Shown: positions 36,512 to 48,710 of the stretch, one piece after another
How positions within the stretch are numbered: the stretch's first letter is position 1
How the letters are laid out: each line of letters begins with the position of its first letter
Program-made: the position numbers and the translations under genes
Source: Trametopsis cervina
Lineage: Eukaryota; Basidiomycota; Agaricomycetes; Polyporales; Irpicaceae
NCBI GenBank assembly: GCA_022385755.1
Contig: MU278359.1
Span: 62,001-126,000, forward strand
DNA: 64,000 bases
Direction: 5' to 3'
The notes under the pieces: generated by a model
What the model saw: the letters and a program-made list of their open reading frames with translations, nothing else
The model's database searches: none
Told to the model about the DNA's origin: nothing

Positions 36512-39500
36512 CTACCGCTTGCCCACGATGCCCATCCGTTCCTTCTTTCCCTTCTTTTTAGCGGCCTGTGAGAGCGAAAGATACGCATACGGATCTACGC
36601 CGCCCTTTTTGACATCTCCTCCGGCTTTCTGTGAAGATGAAAAGGGGTGAGATTGGTTGGAAAACGAGATCATGCACGCGCACCTTCGCCTTGAACTCCT
36701 GACCGAATCTGGGTTCTGCCCGTCGCTTCTCCTTCTTCGCCGGGGGTGTGATCTGCACATCGCCCATTTCGACGTCCTCGTCCGCGCCGTCCGCATCACG
36801 TCTTCGCTTTTTTGTGTCTTTGTTAAATTTCACACGTCCATTGGCACCCCGTGAGAAGCCGTCGGCAGAGGTCATAGTCTCGCGATACGCTTTTCCAGCC
36901 AGCTCGTCTTCCATGCTTACGTCTTCCTCCTCATCCTCTTCACCTAACATGATTTTTCCGGTGTCGGCATCCGTCTTGAATCGGGCTGCGTCTTGTCCAG
37001 GTCGCTTACGCCTCTTATCAGAGTTGTCTGGGATGCAAATTAACATTATAGATAGCCAAGAGTCTCATTGCAGAATACATACTCGTGATGCGCGTCGCCG
37101 CTCCGGATAAGAGATCCATTGGTTCGTCGCCGTCGATGCGGAGACGCGCCCCGCTGTTCTCGCCCTTGCGCTTCTGCGGTCGCTCAGATGGACCCTCAGC
37201 TTCCTCGTCGCTGTCGCCGAGTTCGCTCTCGCTTCCATAGAGCACATCCTCGAATGCGTCGCCGGTAGCTCGTTTGACAGGCTCCTAAGTGGCAATTGAA
37301 CAAAGTTCTTGTCGACAATACAAGGCATAACTATACGCACCTGGTCATCTTCAGCGTCGTCAGCGTCATTGGCGTCTCGGGTCCTTTTGCGTTTTGCCCG
37401 GTCCTTGCGCTTTTTGATGTTCAGCAGTACTTTACGGGCATCATCTTCTTCCGCACAAGCGTACACGTCTTCCCATGCGAATCGCCGGAGCATCCGCTCG
37501 AAGATATGTCGCACTTTGGTCTTGAAGTGGTTTTTGTGATCATGCGACCAGCTCAAGAGCGCTGTTACAAGTGGCTTCAAGTGAGGTTGTAGCAGTTCTA
37601 CAGGCATGGTATGTATCGCTAGTTTGACGAATCCAAGCGCTGACTTGACAATCTCGCGGTTGTTCGAGGTGACAAACACTAGTAGCGTGGTAAAGATCTC
37701 GCTATGCATCTGGGAGGATATCGAATCTGTGCTAAGGTTGAGCATATGCTGGGACTGGGTGCCTGTAAATTCACCTTTGAATTCGAATACTAATCTTGAG
37801 ATTGCGGTAACTGTTGCACTGATCATGTGCGGCGAGGCGCCAGCAAGACCTCCCGCAATCATGGTCATAAACTCCTCGACACTGGCAGTGGCTATAAAAA
37901 GAAGGTTATTAGTAGATATTTGAGTTCTGATGGGTCAGCATACCTTGACCTGGTCCGTCCTCCTCCATGCCTTCGAGGAGATCACGCCTGACCACACCAC
38001 CTTCCGACATCTTCTTTCCCATGGAGACAACAAGATCAAAGGCAGCTGTCCGAGCCTTTTCCGATGGCTCTTTGGTACCCAGGACAGCCTCGGGGATGAT
38101 TGAAGGGAGGAGGTGCATACTGGTGGGAGGTATGCGCGCGACGAGAAGACTGAGAAGTACGAAGCGATCCTGAGGACGACTCTGAGTACATGAGCACGGC
38201 TTAGTAAAAAGGACATACCTTCTTTGCTGCTGCTGCGAGGCCACTGAGTACTGTGTCCATCTTCTGTAGAACAGTCTGCGGATCCGGAGATACCTTATCG
38301 CATTCAAGAAGCTTCCCGAGAATCTTGTAGCCCCGTTTTTGGACGGCATTATCCCTGCTCTCGGTGATATCGCTTGCAAGGCAGATATCAAACAGAGCAG
38401 AGCCATCCGAAGGTGAAAGATAAGGCAAGACGAGAACCAGCAGGTCCAGTGTCATAGCCGTGACACTGTTTGCTTTACCTCCTTGTGGATTTGAAGGCCC
38501 AGCTGCTAATATGTTCTGCTTCAACAGGACTATCAATTTCTGGTATGCCTTGACAATTTCCTGTACATTTGACGTCAATGAATGTATCGTGTACGAATAA
38601 ATGCTGATCCAACCTTAGCATCGGCAATGGAAACCCAGACAGTGATGACGTCAGCGATAGGGCCTTGCGCATCCCGTCCAGCGTTGGAGAAGACATTGAA
38701 CAGCACAGCAAGCCAGCTTTCTACTTGTGTGCGTAGGAAAGTCACGTTCTCTGCCGCAGCTTCACGGCCGATAGGAGCATCTCGCGCCGCATCAGGCAGT
38801 TTGCCGAGCTGATCTTCGTCACCGGATGCAAGAGCAATATTCGATTCGACCATGACTCTTAACGCCTTGACCACCGCGGGACGAAGCTCGGGCTGCGAGT
38901 ACATGAGCTGTGATAAAAGTTGCGAAAACTCTGGCGTCAAAGCCTGGCGAGAGCGTGCTTTGTGAGTAACAGAAAGGTCTACTCTGATTGACAGAGATAT
39001 GCACCTTTTTCAGGTCAACCGTCCCGTAGCAGTATCCATGCAATCCGGACCAGATTTGATCCACGAGTACGTTCCAGACCTTCGCCTCAGATTGTCGTCC
39101 TTCAGCTTCAGCAGTCTGCTGTAAATCGAACATACGCTCTGTCAAGGGAACGAAATACGACACAAAATGTCCCAATGGAGAAGGGTGCGGTTGTGATAAC
39201 ATAGGGAGTAAGAAGGCCCGAGGCTCCTTGCCAGCTTTCCTACATGAATTTATGGTAAGGAGATGTCGTGAACAAGTATCGTAGAACTAACATACCGGTC
39301 AGCAGGTTCCAGATTGAGAGGCAACTCTCGAAGTAGAACGTGCGGCCCTAGGATGTGCATAGCTGTATGTAGTACAGCATCAGCAGCCTCTTTGTATTCA
39401 AAGGTTTTCTGCACCCTCAAGTCTGCGATCTTGAGAGTGATCGGAAGCATAAGCAGCTCGGCTGCGGTGGTCGATGATTCGGTGTCAGGGCGAGACCGAA

Positions 39501-40817
39501 GACCAAAGATAAGTGAAGAAACGACAGTAAGCAACTCCGGGATGGCGCGAGCAAAGGCCAGGGAGTCCAGAGCCTTGCTTATTTGCGAGATAATACGGGC
39601 CAGCGTCGCTTTCGGATCGCTACTTTGGCGATCCTTGACTGCGGCGGAAATAAGGGAGGATGAAAAACATTTTGTGAGCAAAGCAAGAGAGTCAGATGCC
39701 GATTTCCGCACGCTCGCGTCGGAGGAATCAAGAAACGACCAGATAGATTTCCATACTTCGCCTAGCTTGGAAGCGCAGGCGTCCGAGTCGAATGAATGGT
39801 AGGCCAGCATGACATTCGCGATGACATTCGTCCAAGCCGGCGCAAGAGTTCCGTCGGTTTTCGACGGAGGAGAAGATTGGACAGCCTTTAATATAGCAGG
39901 CAATTGAGAGTGCACATTGCTGGTGGGATCGTCGGCCGGTATGGAGACAAGATCCGCTAAGATTGAGTACGCTGACTGGGCTAGGTAGGGGTTACCCATT
40001 CGAGGTAGACCGAGGAGAGAGGTTGTGATGGTGGGCAAGCTCTACAAAAAGGGTTCGATCTGCTCGCCAACATATGTGTGATCGCGTAAGCACTCACGGA
40101 TGAGGGTAAAGAAGACAGAATGGGGCGCAGGAATGCCAATAGATGGATCGCGGAGTCGGAACCGTCTGTCTCGGCTTTCTTGCCCTTGAACTTAGGTATA
40201 CCTCCACTGGTAAGTTCGGAGAGGGAGGCAATTATCCACTCCGACACCCTTTCGGCGTAAGGGTGGCGGAGCATTGGAGATGGAGGTTGCGCGAGCACAG
40301 CTTTGACCAGTTCTGCGGCCTTCCTCCTCACCTTTGGGCGGGGATCCAGACAAAGATGTAAGATCGACCCGAACGCCTGTCTTAGTCCGGGTGTCTCGAG
40401 CTGAGGCTTCTCTAAAGCGTTGAAGATAGAAGCATATATGCTCAGCTGCGATCTTAAGGGAGGTGCATGGGGAACCAAGGCAGGGAACAGCGGTGCGGTT
40501 AAGGATAGGACTGTATTGAGGTTTGTGCGAAGTACAAGCTGTGGGACGAAAGGTGTGACCAAAGCAAGCAGATAAAGTTCTGCGGGAAGAACATCGCCAT
40601 CGCCCAAAGCAGGACCGGTCGTTTGAGCAGCTTGCAAGCTGCCGTCAAGTGTAGTGAGAAGAGCAGCGAAGTAAGCTGTAGGTGATCTTTCTGTATTTTG
40701 CTCGCTAAATGTTGCTTCGATTGCTTTGAGTAGTGTGGCAGGAGCTTTTTGATGAGGTAACGAGGAGGATGTGTGTGGTCGTATCTTGGACAGGGCTTGC
40801 GCAAGGTCGTCGGCCAT
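36512..40817 (-). CDS. RRP12: Ribosomal RNA-processing protein RRP12 (HEAT repeats, NUC173 domain)
   Basis: Karyopherin-like HEAT-repeat protein needed for export and maturation of pre-40S and pre-60S ribosomal particles. It starts MADDLAQALSKIRPH at 40817 and runs leftward through many short introns to TAG at 36512-36514. Helical repeats fill the first 1000 residues. The diagnostic C-terminal block is HFKTKVRHIFERMLRRFAWE near 37500, followed by a Lys/Arg-rich nuclear region (KKRKDRAKRKRTRDAND). Acidic and basic low-complexity stretches follow (EDEEEDVSMEDE, KKRRRDADGADEDVE), and the protein ends KKKGKKERMGIVGKR. All segments lie in order without an obvious break. Internal exon borders were not all fixed. 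Confidence 0.93.
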
Positions 40818-40992
40818 GATGTACACGGGCTAAACAGCAGGATGCAAGAGTACAGTGGTAACTTTTACGGCTCAAAACTTTAGTGATGAAAGCACGTGGT
40901 ATGGACGCATTCCACATTAGGAAGGTTTCGCATCTATTCTCGGCGTGCAAGCGCCTGCAACAGTATCACTTTGTATAAAGTACGTCGTCCGT

Positions 40993-41973
40993 CTACCTGC
41001 AAGTGGGTAGATCTATAAATCCAAAATTTCGAGGTGAAAGGCGAGCACACTCATGTTCGCAACATCGATACAAACAGGGAAGGCTAGCACCCCTACTCTC
41101 GAAGCCGGGACCGCCTGTTATGACCACCAGCCTTCGCACCATAATACCCTGGACGGTTTTCTGTTGTGGTTCTTGTCCCCCTGTCTGCCATTCCCTGTCC
41201 CGATAGACAAATTGAACTGACTTCTCCTTTGCGGTAGACTCCCACGGGAGCCCTGGCAACCGTGAACCACTTGAGAGGTCCAGTTCCAGACTAGAAATGG
41301 GCATGGCGCAGGTGATGTCTTGGGACGGGATGGGTGGCACATGTATATACATGTCATCGTGGCCGTCGCAGTGCGGCCTCGACGCCGTGTGCGGTTGAAC
41401 GCGATATTTTTCCATCCCCGGTAAGATGTCATCGGGCAACAAGCCGACAAAAGCTTCCACTGAAAGAAAGTGGCGGCCATTGCCAGTCAGGATCTGGAAG
41501 CCTTGTGGGGTATTTCTTAGTCTCCGTAGCTGACCATATAAGGGAACGGATGACAGTCGATTCGAGATATTTCTGGGTTCGGATCGCGCGTGTGTTTACA
41601 CTCACCGCTATATGCGTCGTTCTGCTCATCATATCTGCCTCCTGACGCTCCAGGAGGTCGTGGCAGGCTACGGGATCATCTGGCCAGCCCAAGACCCGCG
41701 CGAGGGGATCGAGATATTTTTATTTTCGGGCTGCAGTAGGGAATCCGTACACTCATGCATATCAGAAGGCAACGTAGGCTTGTCGACGTCCTTCTTCAGA
41801 AAGCGAGTGAGCTGTTTGAAGGTCAGCTAGAGATGTCAACGTGACACGTACCCAGCTGGTCTGCCAGTTGTGGGGGGCCTTTCCCCCGAAACCTTCAACT
41901 TTTGGCCTTCATGATAGTCGATAGACAGAGGCTGCGAGAGTAGCCAGTCACCGCGGTTGTACAACGTCTGCAT
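40993..41973 (-). CDS. Candidate hypothetical gene divergent from the acyltransferase
   Basis: Four segments (41973-41893, 41811-41751, 41679-41606, 41493-40993) join in phase to 238 residues. The first begins MQTLYNRGDWLLSQPLS; later parts include FLKKDVDKPTLPSD, HDLLERQEADMMSRTTH and HFLSVEAFVGLLPDDILPG. I recognise no domain. Three of the donors and acceptors are ordinary, but the first donor (GTTTCG at 41892) is weak. A stronger GTACGT just downstream would cause a stop, so the gene might be damaged. The last 40 residues look less protein-like and may be replaced by another exon. The ATG is only 122 bp from the divergent ATG of the acyltransferase gene. Confidence 0.4.
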
Positions 41974-42095
41974 CACGTGCGCGCGTCACCGAGCGCTTTT
42001 ACGCACTTCCGCCATTTGCCTGCACTTCAGCCTATTGACCAGCACACTTTACAACATACAGTGCTCTTTGCTACATTCAACCACAAGCGCATGTA

Positions 42096-44224
42096 ATGCC
42101 TCTGGGGTCGTCCACCCCGTGGTCTTATTTTTTAATAAGGTAGGATTTGCTCTCTCAAAACGCACAGCCGGCGTGTCAGTCTCAACGTTTAAACAGGTTA
42201 CTGTTCAAGTTTGTGCTCAAGATTTTCTATGGCACAATAGTGGTGGAAGGAACAGAGAACATACCGCTGAGAGGTACCCCTTGGTGCGTGGCCATGGTTG
42301 TTTGCCTTATACTGTCAACGCAAGCTGACATCATGCGCCAGTATTGTTTGTGCCAATCACAGCAATTCATTGACAGATGCTCTGTACGGTCTGATTTATC
42401 CTCTTGACCTGCTCGAATGTCTGAAGATGCTACGACATACAGTGTTCTTGTCGCTTCAATTCCTTCAAAGGTGCTGAAGAGCTTCGGCATTGCGGTACCT
42501 GCATACTCATCAGTCTCTGCAGAGGCGCAACCTTCTCCGTCTGACAGCCAAATCCACTCAGTTTGGAAAGAAGACCTTCACTAGCTGGCTTATTGAGTCA
42601 GCAGGTACTTTGCCGCTCCAGCGACGTAAGGACGCCGCCAACGGCGTAATTGACAACAGCAATGTTATGCGGCACCTTCTGGAGGTTCGTACCCCTGCAA
42701 TCCAATAAAAGTCTGACCAATGAGCTCCTTCATCATCCCAGGCGTTAGATTATGGCGATGCAGTATGTCTATTCCCGGAAGGTGCCAGTCGCTTCCATCC
42801 AACGATAGCTCCATTGAAAACGGGAGGTAAGCGCAAATACGGCCGTATAAAATCCATATATTCAATATCTACGTACTAGTTGCCAGAATTGCTTCGGATG
42901 CTTTGTCTCGCAACCGTAGCTCCCCTGACTTTGAGGTATGCATATTGACGTGTTCCATCACGTATATGTAAGCCTTGTTCCATTCTTTGTTTTTAGTACG
43001 ATGTGTGACCGTTGCGCGTAGGCATCGCCAGCATTTCCGGTCCGATGTCTTGGTGACATTCCATCCTCCGATACGGTTGACACCGTCGGTATGTCTCTGA
43101 CGTCAACATTCGTCTTCTTAGTTGACTCACCTTCCATCTTTCTGTAGAAGAATCCTGAACTCCTTGAACCAATAGATTACTCGGAAATACGGTCTTTGAC
43201 TGCGAAGATGCACCAACAAATTGGCTCAGGCACCCTTGATGCCCCGTCATGGAGACTCCATCGCATCGCCAAATCAGCCGCTCGGATATACGCGCCTCTG
43301 GGTACAGAGATGAGCTTGGGCGACTATGTCAGAATAGTGAGAACCTTCTTGGAAGCGTTCAAACTCGCCGAAGCGTCTCTTCTTCCCGATAGCTTTGGTG
43401 GCAGTGACCTTGAACCTGATGCTCCGGCCCATGATGACGCCAATGCAGTCTATACACGTACTGCTCTCTTAGGGAAGGATCTTGAGGTAAACCGTCAGTC
43501 CGGTGTATTGATGGACGGGTTAACTGAGCTCAGACTACAGACTTATCAAGACAAGCTCGCCTCGTGGGGTATCAAGGACGACAGGATTCGTAAACCCTTA
43601 CGCAAACGTGTGATTATTTATCGCATGCTCGTCCGCCTCACATGGTCAATTGTATTATTCTCGATTTCCTTACCTGGTCTCCTGCTTTGGACTCCGGTTG
43701 CGGTCGTGACGTTCATTGCTGTGCGGAAGTTCAAGCGAACGGGTCCGATCTGGGACACATGGGATGAGATCGCGCAATACAAACTTGTGTACGGACTGAT
43801 CTCCGGCATCTGCGTATGGGCCTCAGCGGTCCTGTTAACGCTCCCAATCGCACTCATCACCTTCTGGGCCGTGCCACTAGTAATGTGGCTATCTCTTCGT
43901 TGGTTCGAAGACGCCGTCTCGGCATTTAGAGCGTTCGCATCCCTGGCACGCTTACTGCGCATCGGCGGAAAACAGCTCGGGGAGTTACGCACTATCCGGG
44001 AAAACTTGCACACGCGCGTCATGGATTTGGCACTGCACACTCTTGACCTTCCCAATACACCGGAGAAGCATTTTGCTGAAGTGGGACAGCAAGATAAGGG
44101 CAGAGTGCGGGGACCATGGGCTAGCAAGACCAAATACTTCTCTCTGCGCAGAAGGAGAAAAAGAGACTGGAACGAGACGCTGAGGCTTTATGACAAGGTT
44201 GACGATTACCCTGAGGACTTCTGA
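42096..44224 (+). CDS. Glycerol-3-phosphate O-acyltransferase (Sct1/Gpt2 type)
   Basis: Membrane acyltransferase that makes lysophosphatidate, the first step of phospholipid and triacylglycerol synthesis in the endoplasmic reticulum. Nine exons (42096-42139, 42197-42283, 42342-42383, 42443-42470, 42523-42684, 42742-42826, 42880-42967, 43022-43088, 43148-44224) sum to 559 residues. Acyltransferase blocks appear in order: IVCANHSNSLTD (catalytic His/Asp), RRNLLRLTAKSTQFGKKTF, SWLIESAGTLPLQRRKD, VCLFPEGASRFHPT (the FPEG glycerol-phosphate site) and LTCSITY. After the catalytic half come two hydrophobic hairpins (43620-43720 and 43790-43900). Exon 4 is a 28-nt microexon that supplies VLVASIPSK. 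The basic C-terminal tail is typical of the fungal enzymes. Confidence 0.93.
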
Positions 44225-45050
44225 CCTTCGCTATCTACCCGCATCTGTGACTGATCTTTGATTCACTTGTCTCGTGGTACGTATGCGAAATTCAAATTAC
44301 ACTGGTATGTGCTGTTGCGTCCGGTATGATGGAGCAGATGGATGACTGATATGCAACATCTACAGCAAATTCGTTATGTGCAACTCGATGGACCGGTGAC
44401 ATATCTATGGTATCCTTTTACCGTTTTCTATATCACTATTGGAGTACCCATATCTTTCGCCGCCGTTACTGTGGGATATGATTCTGCCTCGTGTAACTCT
44501 AGCAGCACCGATCGAGCTATCCAGCATCAGTTCCAAATATCTTTTGTTCGCCCGGCATTCAGTTATGATATCTGCACCTGCGCTTTCCTCGTGCATCAGG
44601 ATAATCAACGTGTGTAGATGTTGGTGTCATAGCTTTGAGGTATTCAGTTCTGCCGTAGCTACTACACTACCATTACTCACAGACCTTGTTTAGGTACATG
44701 CGTCCCGGCACGCCATAATCATATGCACACGCTAGCGTGTATTCACTTGCCAAAAGGTCTTACATGTTGATAGCTTTTCGGGTTAATACGTGATACGGCC
44801 GGACAGAAGAGACAGTCTTACGTACCGGCTGCTCAACGTTCAAGATCAATATCCTACTACATCATTGTTTGTCCTCCTGACTGAGCGATAACAAAGACGT
44901 ACGGTATATAAACCCCGTGCTTTTGAGAACTCAAAGCTCAGACCTTCAGTCGCAGCCTTCCTGTGAGTGCATTGTCCTCACATAGATAACTCGCCTCACG
45001 TCTGATTCCAGCATCCATATAGCCCAGTGACCCCATCTCGAATTTACGAC
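44225..45050. other. Intergenic; promoter of the small secreted peptide gene
   Basis: No gene seen between the acyltransferase stop and the peptide gene. The right end holds a consensus TATA box at 44905-44912. Confidence 0.55.
44905..44912 (+). promoter_or_regulatory. TATA box of the small secreted peptide gene
   Basis: TATATAAA, 139 bases before the ATG at 45051. It leaves room for a 5' leader of about 110 bases. Confidence 0.6.
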
Positions 45051-45268
45051 ATGCAGTTCAAAGCTTTCAACAACCTCTTTGCCGTTATCTTCGTTGCATT
45101 CCTTGCCACCGTCGTCATCGCGGCCCCTGCTATACAGCGCGCGAGCCTCGAGAAACGGTGAGTTCTTAAGCACGACTATCCTGTTTCGCCGGATGCTGAA
45201 ACATCGTCTCCCCTGTGTTCAGAGAGCCTATTGACGTGCAAGAGAAGAGACAGCAAGGATGCTGCTAA
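45051..45268 (+). CDS. Small secreted precursor with Kex2 sites (KEP-like), C-terminal Cys-Cys
   Basis: Two exons (45051-45157, 45223-45268) encode only 50 residues, too short for routine gene finding. A strong signal peptide (NLFAVIFVAFLATVVIAAP) is followed by ASLEKR, then EPIDVQEKR, then the last five residues QQGCC and the stop. Both KR pairs are standard Kex2 cleavage sites, so processing would release a short spacer and a Cys-Cys-ending pentapeptide. The intron (65 nt) is GT-AG and splits the first KR codon. A good TATA box supports transcription. It differs from basidiomycete mating pheromones, which end in a CaaX box and lack a signal peptide. Function is unknown; signalling, redox or metal binding are all possible. 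Confidence 0.65.
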
Positions 45269-45835
45269 ACACTCCGCCGCCGCACCATACCTTCTTCCCA
45301 AACTGGGAGGTGGCATCAACCCGTCCAGCTCTACATGTCACGTGTATCCATCGGCCGCTCTGTAACCATTTGTAACCATCAACATGTTGTACTTATTCGT
45401 CGTGTAGTACCATGTACACCCTATCGCTCTGTTGTGGACTATGTATCTCTTATCCCGCAGTTAACATTACACATTCACAGCATCCCCCGCGTATATTAAA
45501 TCCAGGTGGGTGCCAAGTGTTCTGGGTGGCTTTACGACGGCCTGGCACGGAGTACGGTGTAAGAGCCGTAGACTAGGTTCGGCCCAGAACAGTGTTATTC
45601 CAGATAGCACCAGCCAACAAGTGCTGACCAAATCGTATGTGCTTGAATCGAGTGCTATCGAACTTAAAACCAGAGCGATATACAAGGGCTACGTAGATGA
45701 CTGGGTATACGCCGCCATTGCCGCCCCTACAATTCCTTACATCGCGACCCGTGGGAATGCAGTGATTGTTTCCTCATCGCAGCAGAGCGCCACAACGGAA
45801 CTGCCAAACAGCTACAAACATCGCTAAGTACCGAG
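45269..45835. other. Convergent 3' intergenic region
   Basis: Lies between the peptide gene and the leftward small hypothetical. No element recognised. Confidence 0.5.
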
Positions 45836-46398
45836 TCATGCCTGGGATGCCTGCGCTTCCCTGGTGCTATGCTGTTCAAGACGCTCCAAGGTTTTGCGAT
45901 CGTAAACCTTTTCATGTTGGGCCGCCAACAACGCGCGGTGTCTCTCTCTCATACACACCATCAAACCAAGCCCGATCGGCGTACGTACTGGCCCTCTTTG
46001 GATGACTGCATCGTTGTTTATGGCAGAATCTATGACGGTCTCCTCCAGCCCGAGTCTCTTGAGCGCGACACGTGCTTCTGCCACTGAAGGTGTGTCAACA
46101 TAGAAATTAGCAATAACTCTCTGCGGTTGTGGAGGTTATGGAATGGAGGGACGTACCGGTGTAGACGTCGTCCCGGTTGGCGGCCTTCTCCTCGGACCAG
46201 ACAGCATTGATATACTCGATGGGATGTTGGACTGCCTTCTTCTCGTTGGAGTATTTCGAGAGGAATACCTGCGCATGGATAGAAACCAAGCCGCAGTCTT
46301 CCAGTGCTGTTGGTGCCAGCTCAGTTTGATGCGGGAGTCAGCAAATAGCGGGGCAAAGACTTACATTTGAGGGCTTTGCTCGACCAAAGGTCTGTCAT
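45836..46398 (-). CDS. Small alpha-helical hypothetical protein
   Basis: Three exons (46398-46365, 46306-46157, 46083-45836) give 143 residues with consistent splice phases. It starts MTDLWSSKALK, continues through CGLVSIHAQVFLSKYSNEKK and ends in a helical, charged segment (ERHRALLAAQHEKVYDRKTL). No signal peptide, membrane segment or known domain is seen. A TATA-like AAATATAAG (46486-46478 on this strand) lies about 80 bases upstream of the start. The gene is divergent from the ART-like gene at 47071. Function unknown. Confidence 0.6.
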
Positions 46399-47070
46399 CG
46401 TTGGCTGTTCTCTGCAATGGTGGTGGTGTGGGTAGACTGGCAAAGAAGAATGGGAAACAACTGCTCGGCGGATACGCTTATATTTGAGACCGCTGATACG
46501 CCCCTCTTATAATCTCTGTTCCATGCCTCGGGGACTCATTCGCGGTGGAACACGAGGTTGACCCTCTTTGACTGTGTTACACCTCGGAGCCAGCAAGTGG
46601 TCCAGCTTAGATAGGCATGCAGTCCGTGAGTTCGACTCGTTTGTGTCCTGACTGTCATATGCACAGCACTAAGCATTTCTGTTCCTCCTCAGGCACTCGC
46701 TTACGCAGACCACTCCTGCAGGCACGCCAGATAACAGCATGATGCCCTGGAGCACATGTATTCATTTTTCAGTGCTTCGGTACTTTTGTGTATTATTTGA
46801 CACACACCTATCCAAACTGTCCTGGAACGATATTCCAGCCACATTCAACGCCTCCATGTAGCGATTGTAAGAACAATCCTGCACCATACATATTCCGCCG
46901 GAGCCATCCATGCGCCGAGGTTGCCTTCGGGGATAAGCAGTCATGGTGCTCGGTGTTTTCGTTCGCGGCTGTAGTCTCACCACCCTAGCTAGGAATCGCA
47001 GAGTCACTAATACGGATATAAATCTTACGCTCGGTGAGTTGCAGCTGCAGCATACCCTCACTCGATCGCA
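46399..47070. other. Divergent intergenic region
   Basis: Holds the promoters of the small hypothetical (leftward) and the ART-like gene (rightward). TATAAAT at 47017-47023 lies 48 bases before the ATG at 47071. Confidence 0.5.
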
Positions 47071-47854
47071 ATGCAGCAGGCTACCCCGAAGGAACAGAAG
47101 AAGGCCTCGAATCACTACTACGACCCAGAAGGTGGCGACCTCGACACGGTCCTCACAGCGAAGATGCCAGACTTTCAGCAGCCAATCGTACTGTATCACG
47201 GGACAAGCATTTTCGCCGCAATGGCGAGTGGCCTGCTCGGTCAAGGCGCGTACTTCGGTGGCCTCAAGCTATCGAGCGCCATTGATTGTGACTTCTCGCG
47301 TGGCGCGGACACCGCTTTCTATTGGACCCCGTCGCGCGAACTGGCAGAGGCGTACGCATGGCAGAGCGCGTATAACACCAACACAGAAAAAGTCTTATTC
47401 ACCGCCACCTTCAACCCGGCCGCTGCCCGCGTGAAGCTAAAGGTGTTCGAAGATCTAGAAGAGTGGAGGGAGGTTCGTGTGCTTCATTGAGACTTTAATT
47501 ACCCTGGTTCGAGCCTCGACTGACGAATTCTTGTTTCACTTAGGCCTTGACATGGGGTTGGACAGGCAAGGGTTATCAACCTGCCAGTTTGGAAGACCAC
47601 AATGTCATTGCGGGTTGGACACAGACGCGAGTCAAGGGTGTGTAGGCATCTTCTCGTGCTCCCCACGCTTCTGACATTGTTTTGACATTCGATTAGGGGT
47701 GTTCTGGCCCGCAAAGTTCAATTTCCCTGAAGGTAGCAAGCACCATGCCGTCTATTGGCAGGTTGCCATCACGTCCCGGGCGGTTCTCGACGGTTTGACC
47801 GACGTTCAAGTCACGCACTTGAGAGAAGCCAAGCTGGAGTACAGATTCGTATGA
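47071..47854 (+). CDS. Hypothetical protein with ADP-ribosyltransferase-like blocks
   Basis: Three exons (47071-47472, 47544-47637, 47697-47854) give 217 residues. No signal peptide. The central part has YHGTS, then a Gly-rich GLLGQGAYFGG, then FYWTPSRELAEAYA. A His-Gly-Thr strand followed some 30-50 residues later by an aromatic strand and an A-E-A-Y-A helix is the layout seen in the PARP/ART superfamily (H-Y-E class). A candidate final acidic residue lies in the last third (for example in NFPEGSKHH), but I cannot place the third catalytic residue with confidence. The family is therefore inferred from a few motifs. It could instead be an inactive relative or an unrelated fold. Confidence 0.6.
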
Positions 47855-48710
47855 CATCATGTGGTAAGAAGTATTGTACCGCTCTGGAAGGACTACTGAC
47901 TGACGGGGATTCCTGCTTTGCCTAGTGCTTTGAGGGTGCCAAATGAGTGGAATTTGAGCTGTCAAGCACTGTCCTCGACATTTACTGGTGCCCCAATCTC
48001 CTCGTTTCTCGCTGATGAATGAACCAGTAGATAGGTCGGTATGGCGGTCGTGCCGTACGTGTAATTATGCAATTGACTGTGTCCATTCATATTCTCCATT
48101 GTGTCTCGCAAAACACCGTGATCTTCGGCCTTTGCTGCAGTAGTTCGGTTTATCTCGAGAAATGCTATGCACGACGACTCTAACCTCTCGCACTTGCTGA
48201 TATTTGCTGTAATGCCTGGTCTTCCACATGGCTAGGGAGTCAGGAGATCGGACATATCCGGACTGTGAATCAGACTGCATACAGCTGCTTGAAATGGTCA
48301 CCTACCCTCTAGCACGTAAAACGCAGTACAGATAAGCGAGCTTGGAAGCCCTCTATATTGCTGCTTAACTCGGCTCCCTAAATCCATACCGTGGCAGCAC
48401 AGAAGAGGCTCGCTATCACCCTGCAGCGCCTCCCTGAATTTAGTCACTCAGATGTTGCAGAAGTTCGCATCTCAGCATGCAAAGTCAACAGTCTGAATGT
48501 GTCGACTATCGCAAAGTACCACCGCGCGGACAATCGACCAGTTTAACCGACCAAGACCGTTCCAGCCGAACAGCGTGGTGAGTGTTACTCACCTCGAAGG
48601 TGGCGTGAATCTCCCAAAATGGGAAACACATAAGAAGCACACGTCTCGGTTACGGGTCCGCCAACCTGTTTCTCCTCTCCTCCTCTCTCACCCCCCATCT
48701 TTCGACGAGC
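47855..48710. other. Intergenic, nothing recognised
   Basis: Upstream of the conserved hypothetical at 48711. The last 60 bases are pyrimidine-rich, as in a 5' leader. Confidence 0.5.

Noticed and set aside
39314..39802. 162-codon open frame on the plus strand
   Set aside because: It is antisense to RRP12, whose minus-strand frame has clear HEAT-repeat protein sequence.
46580..46650. tRNA-like B-box (GAGTTCGACTC near 46629)
   Set aside because: No acceptor stem or anticodon arm can be paired around it, and the A-box region does not fit.
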